Position numbers and translations under genes: made by a program
The notes under the pieces: model-generated
What the model saw: the letters and a program-made list of their open reading frames with translations, nothing else
Database searches by the model: none
What the model was told of the DNA's origin: nothing
In this document: one piece after another, positions 25,238 through 35,666 of the stretch
How positions within the stretch are numbered: position 1 is the stretch's first letter
Layout of the letters: every line of letters begins with the position of its first letter
From: Agromyces salentinus
GTDB lineage: Bacteria; Actinomycetota; Actinomycetes; Actinomycetales; Microbacteriaceae
Reading direction: 5' to 3'
NCBI RefSeq assembly: GCF_009749395.1
Contig: NZ_WBIR01000003.1
Location: forward strand, 124,001 to 188,000
DNA: 64,000 nt

Positions 25238-26911
25238 ATGACCGGCGCCGCCGACGACTCGCGTGCCACGGGCTCGTGGCGCGCCCTGCCGCGCCGGTTC
25301 GCGGCGGCATGGCAGCGGTCGCTCCAGGTGCGCACGGTCTTCGTCACGATCGGCCTCTCGACCCTGGCGATCCTCGTGATCGGGCTCTACATCTCGTTCA
25401 GCGTCGCCTCGAACCTCTTCCAGGACCAGCGGGCGCGGGTGCTCCAGGACTCGAACACCGCGACGAGCGCCGCGCAGCTCATCCTCGACTCCTCCGAGGC
25501 GGCCGACCAGGGGTCCCTCCAGTTGCTGATGAAGGGGACCCTCGACACCGTCACGAGCATCGCGGGCACCGAGGTCGTCGCCCTGTTCCGGTACCCCGAC
25601 GCCCAGCCGAACACGAAGGCTCCGCCCGACCGGGTGAGACCCGACCTCGCCGGGGTCATCACGCCGGAGCTTCGCGAGCAGGTGCGGCAGAATCCCGAGG
25701 ACCAGTACTGGCAGTCGGTCGCGCTCGAGAACTCCGAGGGCGGTACCGACCCGGGCATCGTGGTGGGCAGCACGCTGGAGGTCCCCGCCGGTGTCGGGCA
25801 GTACGAGGTGTACCTCGGCTACAACCTCGCCGAGGCCGAGCAGACGCTGGCGTTCATGCAGGTCACCGGCAGCGTCGGCGCGATCGCGCTCATCGCGCTG
25901 CTCAGCGTCATCACCCTCGTGGTCGTGCGCGGCGTCATCGAGCCGATCCGAACGACCGCCTCGACGAGCCGTCGTCTCGCTGCGGGCGACCTCGGGGTCC
26001 GCATCCCGGTGCGCGGCGAAGACGAGATCGCCTCCCTCGCGGCCTCCTTCAACGGCATGGCCGACAGCCTGCAGGCGCGGATCCGGGAGCTCGCCGAGCT
26101 CTCGGTCATGCAGCAGCGGTTCGTCTCCGACGTCTCGCACGAGCTTCGGACGCCGCTCACCACGATCCGCCTCGCCGGCGACGTGCTCTACGGCCAGCGC
26201 GAGGCGTTCGAGGGGCCGACCTCGCGCACGGTGGAACTGCTGCACACGCAGACGGAGCGCTTCGAGCGCCTCCTCGCCGACCTCCTCGAGATCAGCAGGT
26301 ACGACGCCGGATCGGTCACGCTCGCCACCGAACCGACCAACCTCGTCCACCTCGCAGGGGACGCGATCGAGTCGATGCACGAACTCGCGCGGGAGCACGG
26401 CTCCGAGGTGCGCCTCGAGGCGCCCGGGGGCCACCTCGACGCCGAGGTGGACCCGAGACGCATCCGCCGCATCGTCCGCAACCTGCTCGGCAACGCGATC
26501 GAGCACGGCGAGGGCCGCCCCATCGTCGTCGCCGTCGACAGCAACGAGAGCGCGATCGCCCTCTCGGTCCGCGACTTCGGCATGGGCATGACGCCCGAAG
26601 ATGCCGAGCGCGTCTTCGACCGCTTCTGGCGCGCCGACCCGAGCCGGATGCGCACGATCGGGGGCACGGGACTCGGGCTCGCGATCTCCCTCGAGGACGC
26701 GGTCGCGCACGGCGGCGAGCTCGACGTGTGGTCCAGCCCGGGGCATGGCAGCGTCTTCCGCCTGACGATCCCGCGAACGCCGGATGCCACGGCGGTGCAC
26801 TCGCCGCTGCCGCTCGAGCCCGTCGACCCCGAGGCATCCGGCCCGCCCCCGACCGCGTCGATGAACGCCGTGCAGTTCGAGGACGCCCGAACGGAGGATC
26901 GCAATGCGTAG
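25238..26911 (+). CDS. mtrB: Sensor histidine kinase MtrB
   Basis: A 557-residue membrane kinase. Helices at ~33-58 and ~213-232 bracket an extracytoplasmic sensor of about 150 residues. A HAMP domain follows (IEPIRTTASTSRRLAAGDLGVRI). The HisKA site is FVSDVSHELRTPLTTIRL with His301. The HATPase domain has RNLLGNAIEHG (N box), DFGMGMTPEDAERVF (G1) and GGTGLGLAIS (G2). It phosphorylates MtrA; LpqB, encoded next, modulates it in mycobacteria. The 3' end overlaps lpqB by 8 nt. Confidence 0.95.
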   Translation: MTGAADDSRATGSWRALPRRFAAAWQRSLQVRTVFVTIGLSTLAILVIGLYISFSVASNLFQDQRARVLQDSNTATSAAQLILDSSEAADQGSLQLLMKGTLDTVTSIAGTEVVALFRYPDAQPNTKAPPDRVRPDLAGVITPELREQVRQNPEDQYWQSVALENSEGGTDPGIVVGSTLEVPAGVGQYEVYLGYNLAEAEQTLAFMQVTGSVGAIALIALLSVITLVVVRGVIEPIRTTASTSRRLAAGDLGVRIPVRGEDEIASLAASFNGMADSLQARIRELAELSVMQQRFVSDVSHELRTPLTTIRLAGDVLYGQREAFEGPTSRTVELLHTQTERFERLLADLLEISRYDAGSVTLATEPTNLVHLAGDAIESMHELAREHGSEVRLEAPGGHLDAEVDPRRIRRIVRNLLGNAIEHGEGRPIVVAVDSNESAIALSVRDFGMGMTPEDAERVFDRFWRADPSRMRTIGGTGLGLAISLEDAVAHGGELDVWSSPGHGSVFRLTIPRTPDATAVHSPLPLEPVDPEASGPPPTASMNAVQFEDARTEDRNA

Positions 26912-28589
26912 GCGCATGATCGTGAGCACGGTGCTGCTGCTGCTCGCCGCGCTCCTGACCGGCTGCGTGTCGATCCCGAGCTCGGGCAAGGTGCAGCAGG
27001 GGGATGCGGCACCCGTCGAGGCGGCTCCCGACCTGGACATCCTCGTCGACCCGCCGATCGTCGACGGCACGCAGCAGCAGATCCTCGACGGGTTCCTCCT
27101 GGCCGCGCTCAGCTCGCAGAACAACTTCCAGGCGGCATACGACTTCCTGACCCCGGCCTTCGCCGAGGAATGGCAGCCCGATGCCGAGACGACCGTCGAC
27201 GTGCTCGCCGACCGCGGGTTCGAGCAGGTCAACGAGACCACGCGGCGCATGGTGACGACGCCAGCGGCCTCGCTCGGGAACAACGGGCAGTACGAGGTCG
27301 CGGCCGCCGCGAGCCCGATCGCGCTCCCCTACGAGTTCGAGCAGATCGACGGGCAGTGGCGCATCTCGAGCGCACCGCAGGGCATCGTGATCGACCAGGC
27401 GAACTTCACCCAGGTCTTCCGCGAGTACACGCTCTACTTCTTCGACCCCGAGTACCGGTACCTCGTGCCCGATTCGCGGTGGTTCGCCGGACGTGAGACG
27501 GCGCAGACGAGCGTGGTGCAGGCCCTGCTCGGCGGCGCTGCGGAGTGGCTCAGCCCCGGGGTCCGCACCGCGTTCCCCGAGGGCACCGAGCTCTCGCCGG
27601 CCGCCGTCCCCGTCACGGGTCGGGAGGCCGAGGTGTCCCTCACCGGGGCGGCGTTCGACGACCGGCAGACCGCGCAGCGCATGCAGATGCAGCTCGACGC
27701 GAGCCTGATCGGCAGCGTGCGCAACGTCGGCGAGGTGGCCATGGTGCTGAACGGCGTCGAGTCCGACGCCGGCAGGCCGTCGCCGCAGCCCGCGCGGGAT
27801 CCGCGCGTCGATCCGCGGCCGGTCGTCTTCGACGGCGAGACCTTCGGCTACCTGTCCACCTCCGGCGACGGCATCACGGCGATCGACGGGTACAGCGAGC
27901 AGATCGCAGCCGCGGATGCCTCGGGCGCGGCGCTCGGACCGGGCGCCGAGTTCGCGGCGATCCTGACCCCTGACGGGGTCTCGATCCTCGCGCCCGACGA
28001 GGAGCCCCTGCCCCTGGACCCGCGCGCGGGGCTCATCACGCCTGCGGTGGACCGGGCGGGCATCATCTGGTCCGTCCCGGCCGACACGCCTTCCGACCTC
28101 GTCTGGTTCACGACGGGCGGCGACTCGGGGCGCGTGGAGGTGCCGTGGTCGGCGTCCACGATCGCGGCGATCCAGGTCTCGCGCGACGGCACGCGGATGC
28201 TCGCCCTCCTCGGCGACGGCCCGCGCACCTACTTCGTGGCCGCGGCCATCGAGCGGGCGGAGGACGGATCGAGCATCAGCCTCGGACCGACACTTCTCCG
28301 GCTCGCGGACGTCGACGGCGTGCCCATCGACGTGGCCTGGATCGACGGTCGGACGGCCACCTCGCTCACCGGGCTCGCCGACGGATCGACCCGCCTCGTC
28401 ACGCAGGACCTGGGCGGCTTCGCGAACACGCGGTCCGGCCCGAGCGATGGCGTGGAGATCGATGCGGGCAACAGCATCCGCGACATCCGTGCTCGCGACG
28501 CGGCCGGCACGCTGCTCGTGCAGAGCGGCGTGGGGTGGCAGGGCCGGGCCGAGGGCATCCGATTCATGGCCGCGCAGCTGCCCGACTGA
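26904..28589 (+). CDS. lpqB: Lipoprotein LpqB (GerMN domain)
   Basis: A 561-residue lipoprotein. The signal peptide MRRRMIVSTVLLLLAALLTG ends at lipobox Cys21. An N-terminal helical region (to ~170) precedes a GerMN-type domain (~180-290, QTSVVQALLGGAAEWLSPGV) and a C-terminal beta-propeller-like LpqB domain. In mycobacteria LpqB binds the outer part of MtrB and tunes MtrA signalling. GGAGG lies 8 nt upstream of the ATG, within the mtrB 3' end. Confidence 0.93.
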   Translation: MRRRMIVSTVLLLLAALLTGCVSIPSSGKVQQGDAAPVEAAPDLDILVDPPIVDGTQQQILDGFLLAALSSQNNFQAAYDFLTPAFAEEWQPDAETTVDVLADRGFEQVNETTRRMVTTPAASLGNNGQYEVAAAASPIALPYEFEQIDGQWRISSAPQGIVIDQANFTQVFREYTLYFFDPEYRYLVPDSRWFAGRETAQTSVVQALLGGAAEWLSPGVRTAFPEGTELSPAAVPVTGREAEVSLTGAAFDDRQTAQRMQMQLDASLIGSVRNVGEVAMVLNGVESDAGRPSPQPARDPRVDPRPVVFDGETFGYLSTSGDGITAIDGYSEQIAAADASGAALGPGAEFAAILTPDGVSILAPDEEPLPLDPRAGLITPAVDRAGIIWSVPADTPSDLVWFTTGGDSGRVEVPWSASTIAAIQVSRDGTRMLALLGDGPRTYFVAAAIERAEDGSSISLGPTLLRLADVDGVPIDVAWIDGRTATSLTGLADGSTRLVTQDLGGFANTRSGPSDGVEIDAGNSIRDIRARDAAGTLLVQSGVGWQGRAEGIRFMAAQLPD

Positions 28590-28607
28590 GCCGACCCGTC
28601 CTCCCGG

Positions 28608-28624
28608 AGCGCGGTTTCCGCGCT
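28608..28624 (+). terminator. Short hairpin after lpqB
   Basis: AGCGCGG (28608-28614) and CCGCGCT (28618-28624) form a 7-bp stem with a TTT loop about 20 nt past the lpqB stop. It may only attenuate, since comF follows on the same strand. Confidence 0.4.
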
Positions 28625-28687
28625 CGACCTCGCGATGCCGTCGCGGGCGGCCGGGAGGGTCACGGCCTCGGCCAGACTCGCCGCGTG

Positions 28688-29380
28688 ATGAACTCGCCCG
28701 TGGATCCCGCCGTTCGCACCGTGCGAGGTGCGCTCAGGGCAGCCGTCGCGACGATCCTCCCGGTCTCCTGCGCGGGATGCGGCGCCCCCGATCGTTCGGC
28801 CTGCGAGGACTGTCGGGCAGCGGCGGCTCCGAGACCTGAACGGGTGGAGCGCGTCGGCCTCACGGCCTGGGCGGCGCTCGAGTACGGCGACCGTGCGGCG
28901 GCGCTCATCGGCGCGTTCAAGGATGGCGGGCGCACCGACGTCGCCCCCGTCCTCGCTCATGCGCTCGCCGCATCCATTCGCTCGGCGCTGCGCGAGGCGG
29001 GGACCTGCGCGGTCGGCCTCGAGGTGATCACCGTGCCCTCGACGCCGGCCGCCCACCGTGCCCGCGGCTATCGTCCCGTCCCGCTGCTGCTCCGCCGATG
29101 CGGCATACGAGGGGCGCCGGTGCTCGCGCTCGCCAGGGAGCGGGAGGACCAGGCGGGGCTCGGCGCGGATGAGCGGCGGGCCAACGCGTACGGCGCGCTG
29201 CGCGCCCGTGGTGACCTGCGCGGTCGCCGATTCCTGCTCGTCGACGACGTGCTCACGACGGGGTCCACGCTGCGCGAGGCGCGGCGCGCGGTCGACGCCG
29301 CGGGGGGCGAGATCGCCGCCATCGCAGTGCTCGCCCAGACGCCGTTGCGGAGCGGAGGGCGCTCAGGATCCTCACGGTGA
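28688..29380 (+). CDS. comF: ComF family phosphoribosyltransferase-like protein
   Basis: A 230-residue protein. Four cysteines (28, 31, 39, 42) in CAGCGAPDRSACEDC form the double-zinc-type N-terminal finger. The C-terminal PRTase domain shows HRARGYRP and the PRPP loop LLVDDVLTTGSTLREA. ComF is needed for DNA uptake in competent bacteria; in Actinobacteria it sits between lpqB and hpf without other competence genes, as here, and its job there is unclear. ATG 28688 is preceded immediately by an alternative GTG. Confidence 0.88.
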   Translation: MNSPVDPAVRTVRGALRAAVATILPVSCAGCGAPDRSACEDCRAAAAPRPERVERVGLTAWAALEYGDRAAALIGAFKDGGRTDVAPVLAHALAASIRSALREAGTCAVGLEVITVPSTPAAHRARGYRPVPLLLRRCGIRGAPVLALAREREDQAGLGADERRANAYGALRARGDLRGRRFLLVDDVLTTGSTLREARRAVDAAGGEIAAIAVLAQTPLRSGGRSGSSR

Positions 29381-29387
29381 ACAGTTC

Positions 29388-29416
29388 GTGACATCCGGAG
29401 GTGCGGAGGCTACGGT
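29388..29416 (+). promoter_or_regulatory. hpf promoter: GTGACA-17-TACGGT
   Basis: A -35 GTGACA (29388-29393, five of six to consensus) and -10 TACGGT (29411-29416) are 17 bp apart. The start would fall near 29423, leaving a ~58-nt leader with GGAGG (29470-29474) before ATG 29481. Confidence 0.55.
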
Positions 29417-29480
29417 GGCAGGACAGGCGTGGACTACCACCCTTCAGAACCGGGTGACACGTCGGTGGATGGAGGTCGTC

Positions 29481-30176
29481 ATGGAACTGAACATCGTCGG
29501 ACGAAACCTGGGAATCACGGATCGATTCCGCTCATATGCCACTGAGAAGTCGGAGAAGATCGCCCATCTCGCCGACCGTGCGATCCGGCTCGACGTGAAA
29601 CTCTCGCGGCACCACGAGAAGAACGGCAACTCCGGACCCGATCGCATCGAGCTCACCCTCGTCGGCAAGGGGCCGGTGGTCCGGGCCGAGGCCGACGGCT
29701 CCGACAAGTACGCGGCGTTCGACGTCGCTCTGGGCCGGCTCCTCGAACGCATACGAAGGGCCAAGGACCGGCGAAAGGTCCACCGCGGCCAGCATCGACC
29801 GACGTCGATCCGGGAGGCGACCGATCTGGGCTTCGCCGAGGTCGGAGTCCAGGCCGCACGGCCGGAGGTCCTCGAGCAGGTGCGCACCGGCAGCATCCCC
29901 GTCGTGGAGGCGGCGGCGCCCCCGGAGGACGAGGACGTGTACTGCCCCGTCGTGATCCGACGGAAGGTCTTCGCCTCCACGCCGATGACCGTCGACGACG
30001 CACTCTCGTTCATGGAGCTCGTCGGCCATGACTTCTACCTCTTCGTCGACGCCGAGTCGGGCCGTCCGAGCGTGGTCTACCGCCGCAAGGGCTGGGACTA
30101 CGGGCTCATCGGCCTGGACGAGAACGCCGACGCGTACCCCGACGCCGTCGAGGCCCTCCAGAGCGCGACCGCCTGA
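29481..30176 (+). CDS. hpf: Long-form ribosome hibernation promoting factor
   Basis: A 231-residue long HPF/RaiA protein. The N-terminal domain (MELNIVGRNLGITDRFRSYA to ~105) is the ribosome-binding fold. A linker precedes the C-terminal dimerisation domain (~165-225), with PMTVDDALSFMELVGHDFYLF and VYRRKGWDYGLIGL. Long HPF joins two 70S ribosomes into inactive 100S dimers in stationary phase. The start is set by GGAGG 7 nt upstream. It has its own promoter and a perfect terminator. Confidence 0.93.
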   Translation: MELNIVGRNLGITDRFRSYATEKSEKIAHLADRAIRLDVKLSRHHEKNGNSGPDRIELTLVGKGPVVRAEADGSDKYAAFDVALGRLLERIRRAKDRRKVHRGQHRPTSIREATDLGFAEVGVQAARPEVLEQVRTGSIPVVEAAAPPEDEDVYCPVVIRRKVFASTPMTVDDALSFMELVGHDFYLFVDAESGRPSVVYRRKGWDYGLIGLDENADAYPDAVEALQSATA

Positions 30177-30197
30177 CCGCGGCATCCGCTGAACCTC

Positions 30198-30237
30198 CGG
30201 CGCCGCCGCATCGCTGCCCTGCGATGCGGCGGCGCCG
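30198..30237 (+). terminator. Strong hairpin after hpf
   Basis: CGGCGCCGCCGCATCGC (30198-30214) and its exact complement (30221-30237) make a 17-bp perfect stem with a 6-nt loop, 21 nt past the hpf stop. Confidence 0.85.
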
Positions 30238-30409
30238 TTCGCGTCGCATGCCCGTTCGCGCCAGCCTGGCCCCGACAGCTCAGCCGAGTCGGCGTTCGCG
30301 ACGGGCGAAGTCAGGGGCGGGCGTTCAGGCCCTTCCCCGCAGGCGCGCAGGCCCGTGGCCGCTAGCATGGTTATGATGCCGTCGATACGGCGCAACTGGC
30401 GTGCCACCG

Positions 30410-30439
30410 ACGTTCCACCCGAGGGACGTTCCACCGAGG
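30410..30439 (+). repeat. Direct repeat in the secA leader
   Basis: ACGTTCCACCCGAGG (30410-30424) recurs as ACGTTCCACCGAGG (30426-30439), a 16-bp step, just before the secA ribosome-binding site. A TATGAT hexamer (30372-30377) upstream is a possible -10. The 296-nt gap between hpf and secA otherwise holds only the hpf terminator. Confidence 0.5.
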
Positions 30440-30472
30440 AACAAGGTGCGCCGCAATGACAGGAGATCATTC

Positions 30473-33262
<2,790 letters not shown>

Positions 33263-33270
33263 TGACGACG

Positions 33271-33301
33271 AGAAGGGGGCGGCCGCCGGCCGCCCCCTTC
33301 T
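33271..33301 (+). terminator. secA terminator
   Basis: AGAAGGGGGCGGCC pairs with GGCCGCCCCCTTCT in a 31-nt near-perfect palindrome starting 9 nt after the secA stop. The A/T flank AGAAG/CTTCT gives a T-rich end on either strand. Confidence 0.85.
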
Positions 33302-33388
33302 CGCATCCCGGGAGGGATGGCGTCGCGTCCGGGCCATCCGGATGCTGCAGCCTGCCCGGGTGGCGCGAGCGCCGCGAGCTGCTCGAGG

Positions 33389-33826
33389 TCAGAGCACGGC
33401 GATCGCGCTCGCACGCCAGCGCTGGTCGAGTCCCTCGAGGCGGATGGCGATCGAGCGGACCCGATGCGGCTGGTGGACCAGGACGACGGCCTCGACGACG
33501 CCGTCGGCCGGTTCGGTCACGATGACACGGCCGATCCGGAAGGTCGGCCGCTGCGGCGAGAGGCCCTTGATGCGTCGCGCGCGGGTGGCCAGCACCACGC
33601 GCTTGGTCAGGGTGCGATACACGTCATCGGTGACCCACCGCGCCAGCTGCTCGAGGTCGCGGGCACCCGCCATCGCCTCGACGATGCAATGGGTCAGGCT
33701 CTGGAGCATGCCGGTCGGATCGGGGAGCTCGCTCCGCCGCGAGAGCTGGCGACCGAAGAACTCGTCGTCGTCGGCATAGGAGGCCGAGGCACGGGCGTCG
33801 AGGCGAACGGCAGGGCGTGCGGGCAT
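33389..33826 (-). CDS. Rv3235-like family protein
   Basis: A 145-residue soluble protein with a disordered N-terminus and a compact C-terminal half. The region MLQSLTHCIVEAMAGARDLEQLARWVTDDVYRTLTKRV followed by RPTFRIGRVIVTEPADGVVEAVVLV matches the conserved actinobacterial family typified by Rv3235, which lies near secA in mycobacteria. No catalytic residues are evident. ATG 33826 is preceded on its strand by GGAG; the frame is open further upstream, but the conserved part starts after this codon. A near-perfect palindrome at 33867-33886 lies in its upstream region. Function unknown. Confidence 0.7.
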   Translation of the reverse strand: MPARPAVRLDARASASYADDDEFFGRQLSRRSELPDPTGMLQSLTHCIVEAMAGARDLEQLARWVTDDVYRTLTKRVVLATRARRIKGLSPQRPTFRIGRVIVTEPADGVVEAVVLVHQPHRVRSIAIRLEGLDQRWRASAIAVL

Positions 33827-33866
33827 CTGTGCTCCATCTGGGAAGGCGGGGGCCGGCGGCCGACGA

Positions 33867-33886
33867 CGTCCCCCGAACGGGGGACG
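33867..33886. promoter_or_regulatory. Palindrome CGTCCCCCG-AA-CGGGGGACG
   Basis: Two 9-bp arms with a 2-nt centre lie 41 nt upstream of the Rv3235-like start. The centre is too tight for a stable RNA loop, so a protein-binding operator is more likely than a terminator. Confidence 0.4.
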
Positions 33887-33951
33887 AATCAGGGGCCCTG
33901 CGATTGAATGTAGGAGTGCGCCGGAAGCGGTGTCAAGCACGATTCCGCACC

Positions 33952-33960
33952 TGTGGATAA
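33952..33960 (-). promoter_or_regulatory. Perfect DnaA box (TTATCCACA)
   Basis: The plus strand reads TGTGGATAA, i.e. TTATCCACA on the minus strand, the consensus high-affinity DnaA box. It lies about 40 bp before ATG 34000, at the edge of that gene's promoter. Confidence 0.6.
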
Positions 33961-33987
33961 CATCCGTTGCGCGCGTGGGCCTGCGGC

Positions 33988-33993
33988 TAGCGT
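33988..33993 (+). promoter_or_regulatory. -10 hexamer TAGCGT, leaderless type
   Basis: TAGCGT ends 6 nt before ATG 34000, fixing the start of the hypothetical gene. Confidence 0.45.
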
Positions 33994-33999
33994 GCGTGC

Positions 34000-34605
34000 A
34001 TGCGCTGGGACCTCCTCTTCGATGACCTCGAGGCGCGGCTCGACCAGGAGCAGCGCGATGAGGAGCGGGCGCTCGCCCTCGAGGAGGAGCGGCTCCGCCT
34101 CGGGCGCCTCGGGCTCCGCGATCGCCTGGTCGTGATGGCCGGCGTCCTCGAGCACGATCCGGGCGCCGTGGTTCGCATCGAGCTCCGGAGCGGCGAGCCG
34201 GTCACGGTCCGCCCATCGGCGTTCGGTCGCGACTGGCTGACCGCCGAGCTGGTCGGCGGTGCCCCCGGACACCGGTGCGTGCTTCCGTTCGCGGCCATCG
34301 GTGCGGTCCTCGCCGGGCCGAGACTGCTCGAACGCAGTCTCGAGCCGCACGCCGAGCCCGCGTCGAGTCTCACGGAGCGCATGGGGCTGGCCTTCGTGCT
34401 GCGCGATCTCAGCCGCCGCAGGGCGCCGGTGCACCTGCTCACCGAGAACGGCCGCGTTCACGGCACGATCGATCGTGCGGCACGCGACCATCTCGATCTG
34501 GCCGTCCACCCGGCCGGAACACCGCGCCGTGAGCGCGATGTGCAGGGCTATCGCCTCGTGCCGTTCGACCGGATCCTGCTGGTCTCGTTCGATTCGATCG
34601 GGTGA
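34000..34605 (+). CDS. Conserved hypothetical acidic protein, 201 aa
   Basis: I do not recognise a named family with certainty. Residues ~6-35 are a charged helix, probably coiled coil (DDLEARLDQEQRDEERALALEEERLRL). The rest alternates short beta strands and helices (DRLVVMAGVLEHDPGAVVRIELRSG, VHLLTENGRVHGTIDRA) in a pattern that looks like two related beta-barrel halves. The protein has no membrane helix. Its start is supported by a leaderless -10 and it lies in a cluster with SAF and CpaE-like genes. A DnaA box sits in its promoter region. Confidence 0.6.
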   Translation: MRWDLLFDDLEARLDQEQRDEERALALEEERLRLGRLGLRDRLVVMAGVLEHDPGAVVRIELRSGEPVTVRPSAFGRDWLTAELVGGAPGHRCVLPFAAIGAVLAGPRLLERSLEPHAEPASSLTERMGLAFVLRDLSRRRAPVHLLTENGRVHGTIDRAARDHLDLAVHPAGTPRRERDVQGYRLVPFDRILLVSFDSIG

Positions 34606-34630
34606 CCGGGGTCGGCGCAGAGCACCGAAC

Positions 34631-34927
34631 TCAGGGGAGCAGCGGGCGGGGCCCCATCGACGTGACGTTCGAGAAATCGGTCACATCGGCGAACTCGCCC
34701 TGGTTCCACAGTGCCGATCTGCGCGTCTGCTCGAGACGGAAGTCGATCCAGAACTCGAGCTGCGTGCGCTCGATGCGCCACGGGCCGCTGTCGCCGACGC
34801 GGATCGCGGGAAGCTCCCCGGTGCCGATGAGCCCGAGGATGGTCGCCGGGTCGACCTCGAGGATCTGGGCGGCATCGGCGACCGAGAGGAACCGCCCGAG
34901 CTCGCCCGCTTCTGATGTGCTCACCAT
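34631..34927 (-). CDS. BldC-like / excisionase-type helix-turn-helix protein
   Basis: A 98-residue DNA-binding protein. FLSVADAAQILEVDPATILGLIGTGELPAIRVGDSGPWRIERTQLEFWI (residues ~13-61) is a MerR/excisionase-type winged HTH of the HTH_17 class, like BldC. The C-terminal ~35 residues are not assigned. BldC-type proteins act as developmental regulators in Streptomyces. No phage or integrase genes lie nearby, so an excisionase role is unlikely. It is divergent from the SAF gene and shares with it a 118-bp intergenic region that holds a DnaA box. Confidence 0.75.
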   Translation of the reverse strand: MVSTSEAGELGRFLSVADAAQILEVDPATILGLIGTGELPAIRVGDSGPWRIERTQLEFWIDFRLEQTRRSALWNQGEFADVTDFSNVTSMGPRPLLP

Positions 34928-34963
34928 TCGATTATCGACCTGCGGCCGAGACGGCGACCCGGG

Positions 34964-34972
34964 TGTGGATAA
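34964..34972 (-). promoter_or_regulatory. Second perfect DnaA box (TTATCCACA)
   Basis: TGTGGATAA on the plus strand gives a second consensus box in the same orientation as that at 33952, 1012 bp away. It lies between the divergent HTH and SAF genes. Confidence 0.6.
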
Positions 34973-35045
34973 CTTCCCGGCGTTCCGACAGGGTTCGGCG
35001 ACGATGGTTCCCGGTGCGGCGGAGGGCGTCGCCGGAGGGAGCAGC

Positions 35046-35666
35046 ATGCCGCGTCGATCAGACCGAGGTGCGGTGCGCATCGATCCACGACTGATCATCG
35101 GCGTGGTGCTGGTCGTCGGTTCGACGGTGGGGGTGACCTCCCTCGTCAGCGGTCTCGACGACGCGAGCGAGGTGTACACGGCCGCGACGACGCTGAGCCC
35201 CGGAGATCGCATCACCGCCGACGACCTCGTCGTCGAACGGGTCCGCTTCGGCGCGCCGGCCATCCGTTATCTCGAGCCCGACGCACTGCCGCGCGACGGC
35301 CTCATCGTCGTCTCGACCGTTCGCAAGGGCGAGCTCGTGCCGGTCGCCTCCGTCGACGACGTCGACCGCGCTGGACTCGCGACCGTCGTGGTCAGCAGCC
35401 GGGCGGCGCTGCCCCGGGACGTCGAGGTCGGAGCACTGGTCGACGTCTGGGCGGCGCACCGGGTCGAACGGGGCGCGTACGACCCGCCGGCCGTCATCGT
35501 GCCCGGGGCCGAGGTGGCGGCGACCACCGGGGGCGGCGGCATCGTCGACGGTGGAGCTGCCTCCGTCGAACTGCTCGTGCCGCGGGAGCGCGTCGCCGTC
35601 CTGCTCGAGGCGCTCGCCGCCGAAGACGTGATCGACCTGGTCCCCACCCGGCCGACGGACGAGTGA
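35046..35666 (+). CDS. SAF domain membrane protein (CpaB/RcpC-like)
   Basis: A 206-residue protein with one N-terminal membrane helix (~14-35, IIGVVLVVGSTVGVTSLVSG) and an extracytoplasmic SAF domain. ATTLSPGDRITADDLVVERV and the DGLIVVSTVRKGELVPVASV strand are the SAF signature; a second, looser beta region follows. SAF proteins of this kind occur in Flp/Tad pilus assembly (CpaB/RcpC). Here only the CpaE-like ATPase gene follows, overlapping by 1 nt; no pilin, CpaC, CpaF or TadBC genes are in the window. GGAGGGAG (35033-35040) precedes ATG 35046. Confidence 0.8.
   Translation: MPRRSDRGAVRIDPRLIIGVVLVVGSTVGVTSLVSGLDDASEVYTAATTLSPGDRITADDLVVERVRFGAPAIRYLEPDALPRDGLIVVSTVRKGELVPVASVDDVDRAGLATVVVSSRAALPRDVEVGALVDVWAAHRVERGAYDPPAVIVPGAEVAATTGGGGIVDGGAASVELLVPRERVAVLLEALAAEDVIDLVPTRPTDE

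Noticed and set aside
34631..34927. Phage excisionase
   Set aside because: No integrase, attachment site or phage gene is present; BldC-like chromosomal regulators share this HTH type.
33952..34972. Chromosomal replication origin
   Set aside because: Only two DnaA boxes, no AT-rich unwinding region and no dnaA, dnaN or gyr genes nearby.
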